DNA from: Zoopage sp. CT-All
Lineage: Eukaryota > Zoopagomycota > Zoopagomycetes > Zoopagales > Zoopagaceae
Assembly: GCA_004114245.1 (NCBI GenBank)
Contig: QZWS01000135.1
Coordinates: 1 to 22,833, forward strand
Length of the DNA: 22,833 nt
Reading direction: 5' to 3'
Shown here: positions 22,829 to 22,833 of the stretch, piece by piece
Layout of the letters: each line of letters begins with the position of its first letter
Position numbering within the stretch: position 1 is the stretch's first letter
Notes under the pieces: generated by a model
The model's input: only the letters and a program-made list of their open reading frames with translations
Told to the model about the DNA's origin: nothing
The model's database searches: none
Made by a program: the position numbers and the translations under genes

Positions 22829-22833
22829 TCTCA

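Larger units (their letters stand above)
22525..22833. other. Gene-free right edge of the window
   Basis: 309 bases with no ORF I can support. The left part up to about 22770 shows no clear structure beyond a TGTAGGGGC string at 22551-22559. The right part holds a strong outward promoter and a heptameric repeat, so a gene is expected just beyond the edge. Confidence 0.6.

Overview
The window looks like bacterial chromosome of moderate GC. Chloroflexota (Anaerolineae-like) is my best guess, from the large TPR proteins, the Uma2-family nuclease, the COG0523 GTPase, the Tat-type protein with a long tail and the interspersed GTAGGG-type palindromes. No rRNA or marker gene is present, so this placement is inference. 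I saw no CRISPR array, transposase, phage gene, tRNA or rRNA.

Layout. At 1-63 is the tail of a gene that begins outside the window. At 284-2759 is a tight three-gene operon: a lipoprotein with a molybdopterin/pterin-binding (SUOX-like) fold, a membrane histidine kinase and a stand-alone receiver protein. It resembles a pterin-sensing signalling unit. It is followed by an AraC-type regulator (2922), a dihydrofolate-reductase-family enzyme (3809) and a two-TM DUF3592-like protein (4511). Convergent to these, on the minus strand, are an acetamidase/formamidase-family gene (7384 to 6473) and, 17 nt downstream, a CapA-like metallophosphatase (6455 to 5394). At 7492-9148 a TetR regulator and a short-chain dehydrogenase share two copies of an 18-bp palindromic operator, one in front of each gene.

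At 9425-17270 are three consecutive paralogous exported TPR proteins of 839, 1033 and 630 residues. Each begins with a signal sequence, continues with one or three copies of an unusual module of about 190 residues (opening with a G/A-I-x3-W motif), and ends in canonical 34-residue TPRs. This is the most distinctive part of the window.

The right part holds a COG0523 (CobW/G3E) metallochaperone GTPase (18373 to 17309), a Uma2 endonuclease-fold protein (18493), an ABC-2 permease and ATPase pair (minus strand, 20832 to 19056), a TatA/B-like protein (21467 to 20937) and a CE7 acetyl-xylan-esterase-type hydrolase (22524 to 21553). The last 309 bases contain no gene I can support. They do contain a near-perfect promoter firing out of the window, with a heptameric direct repeat over its -10 and start site.

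Gene ends are commonly marked by hairpins, including bidirectional ones between convergent pairs. Promoters with a 16-bp spacer and short leaders recur.
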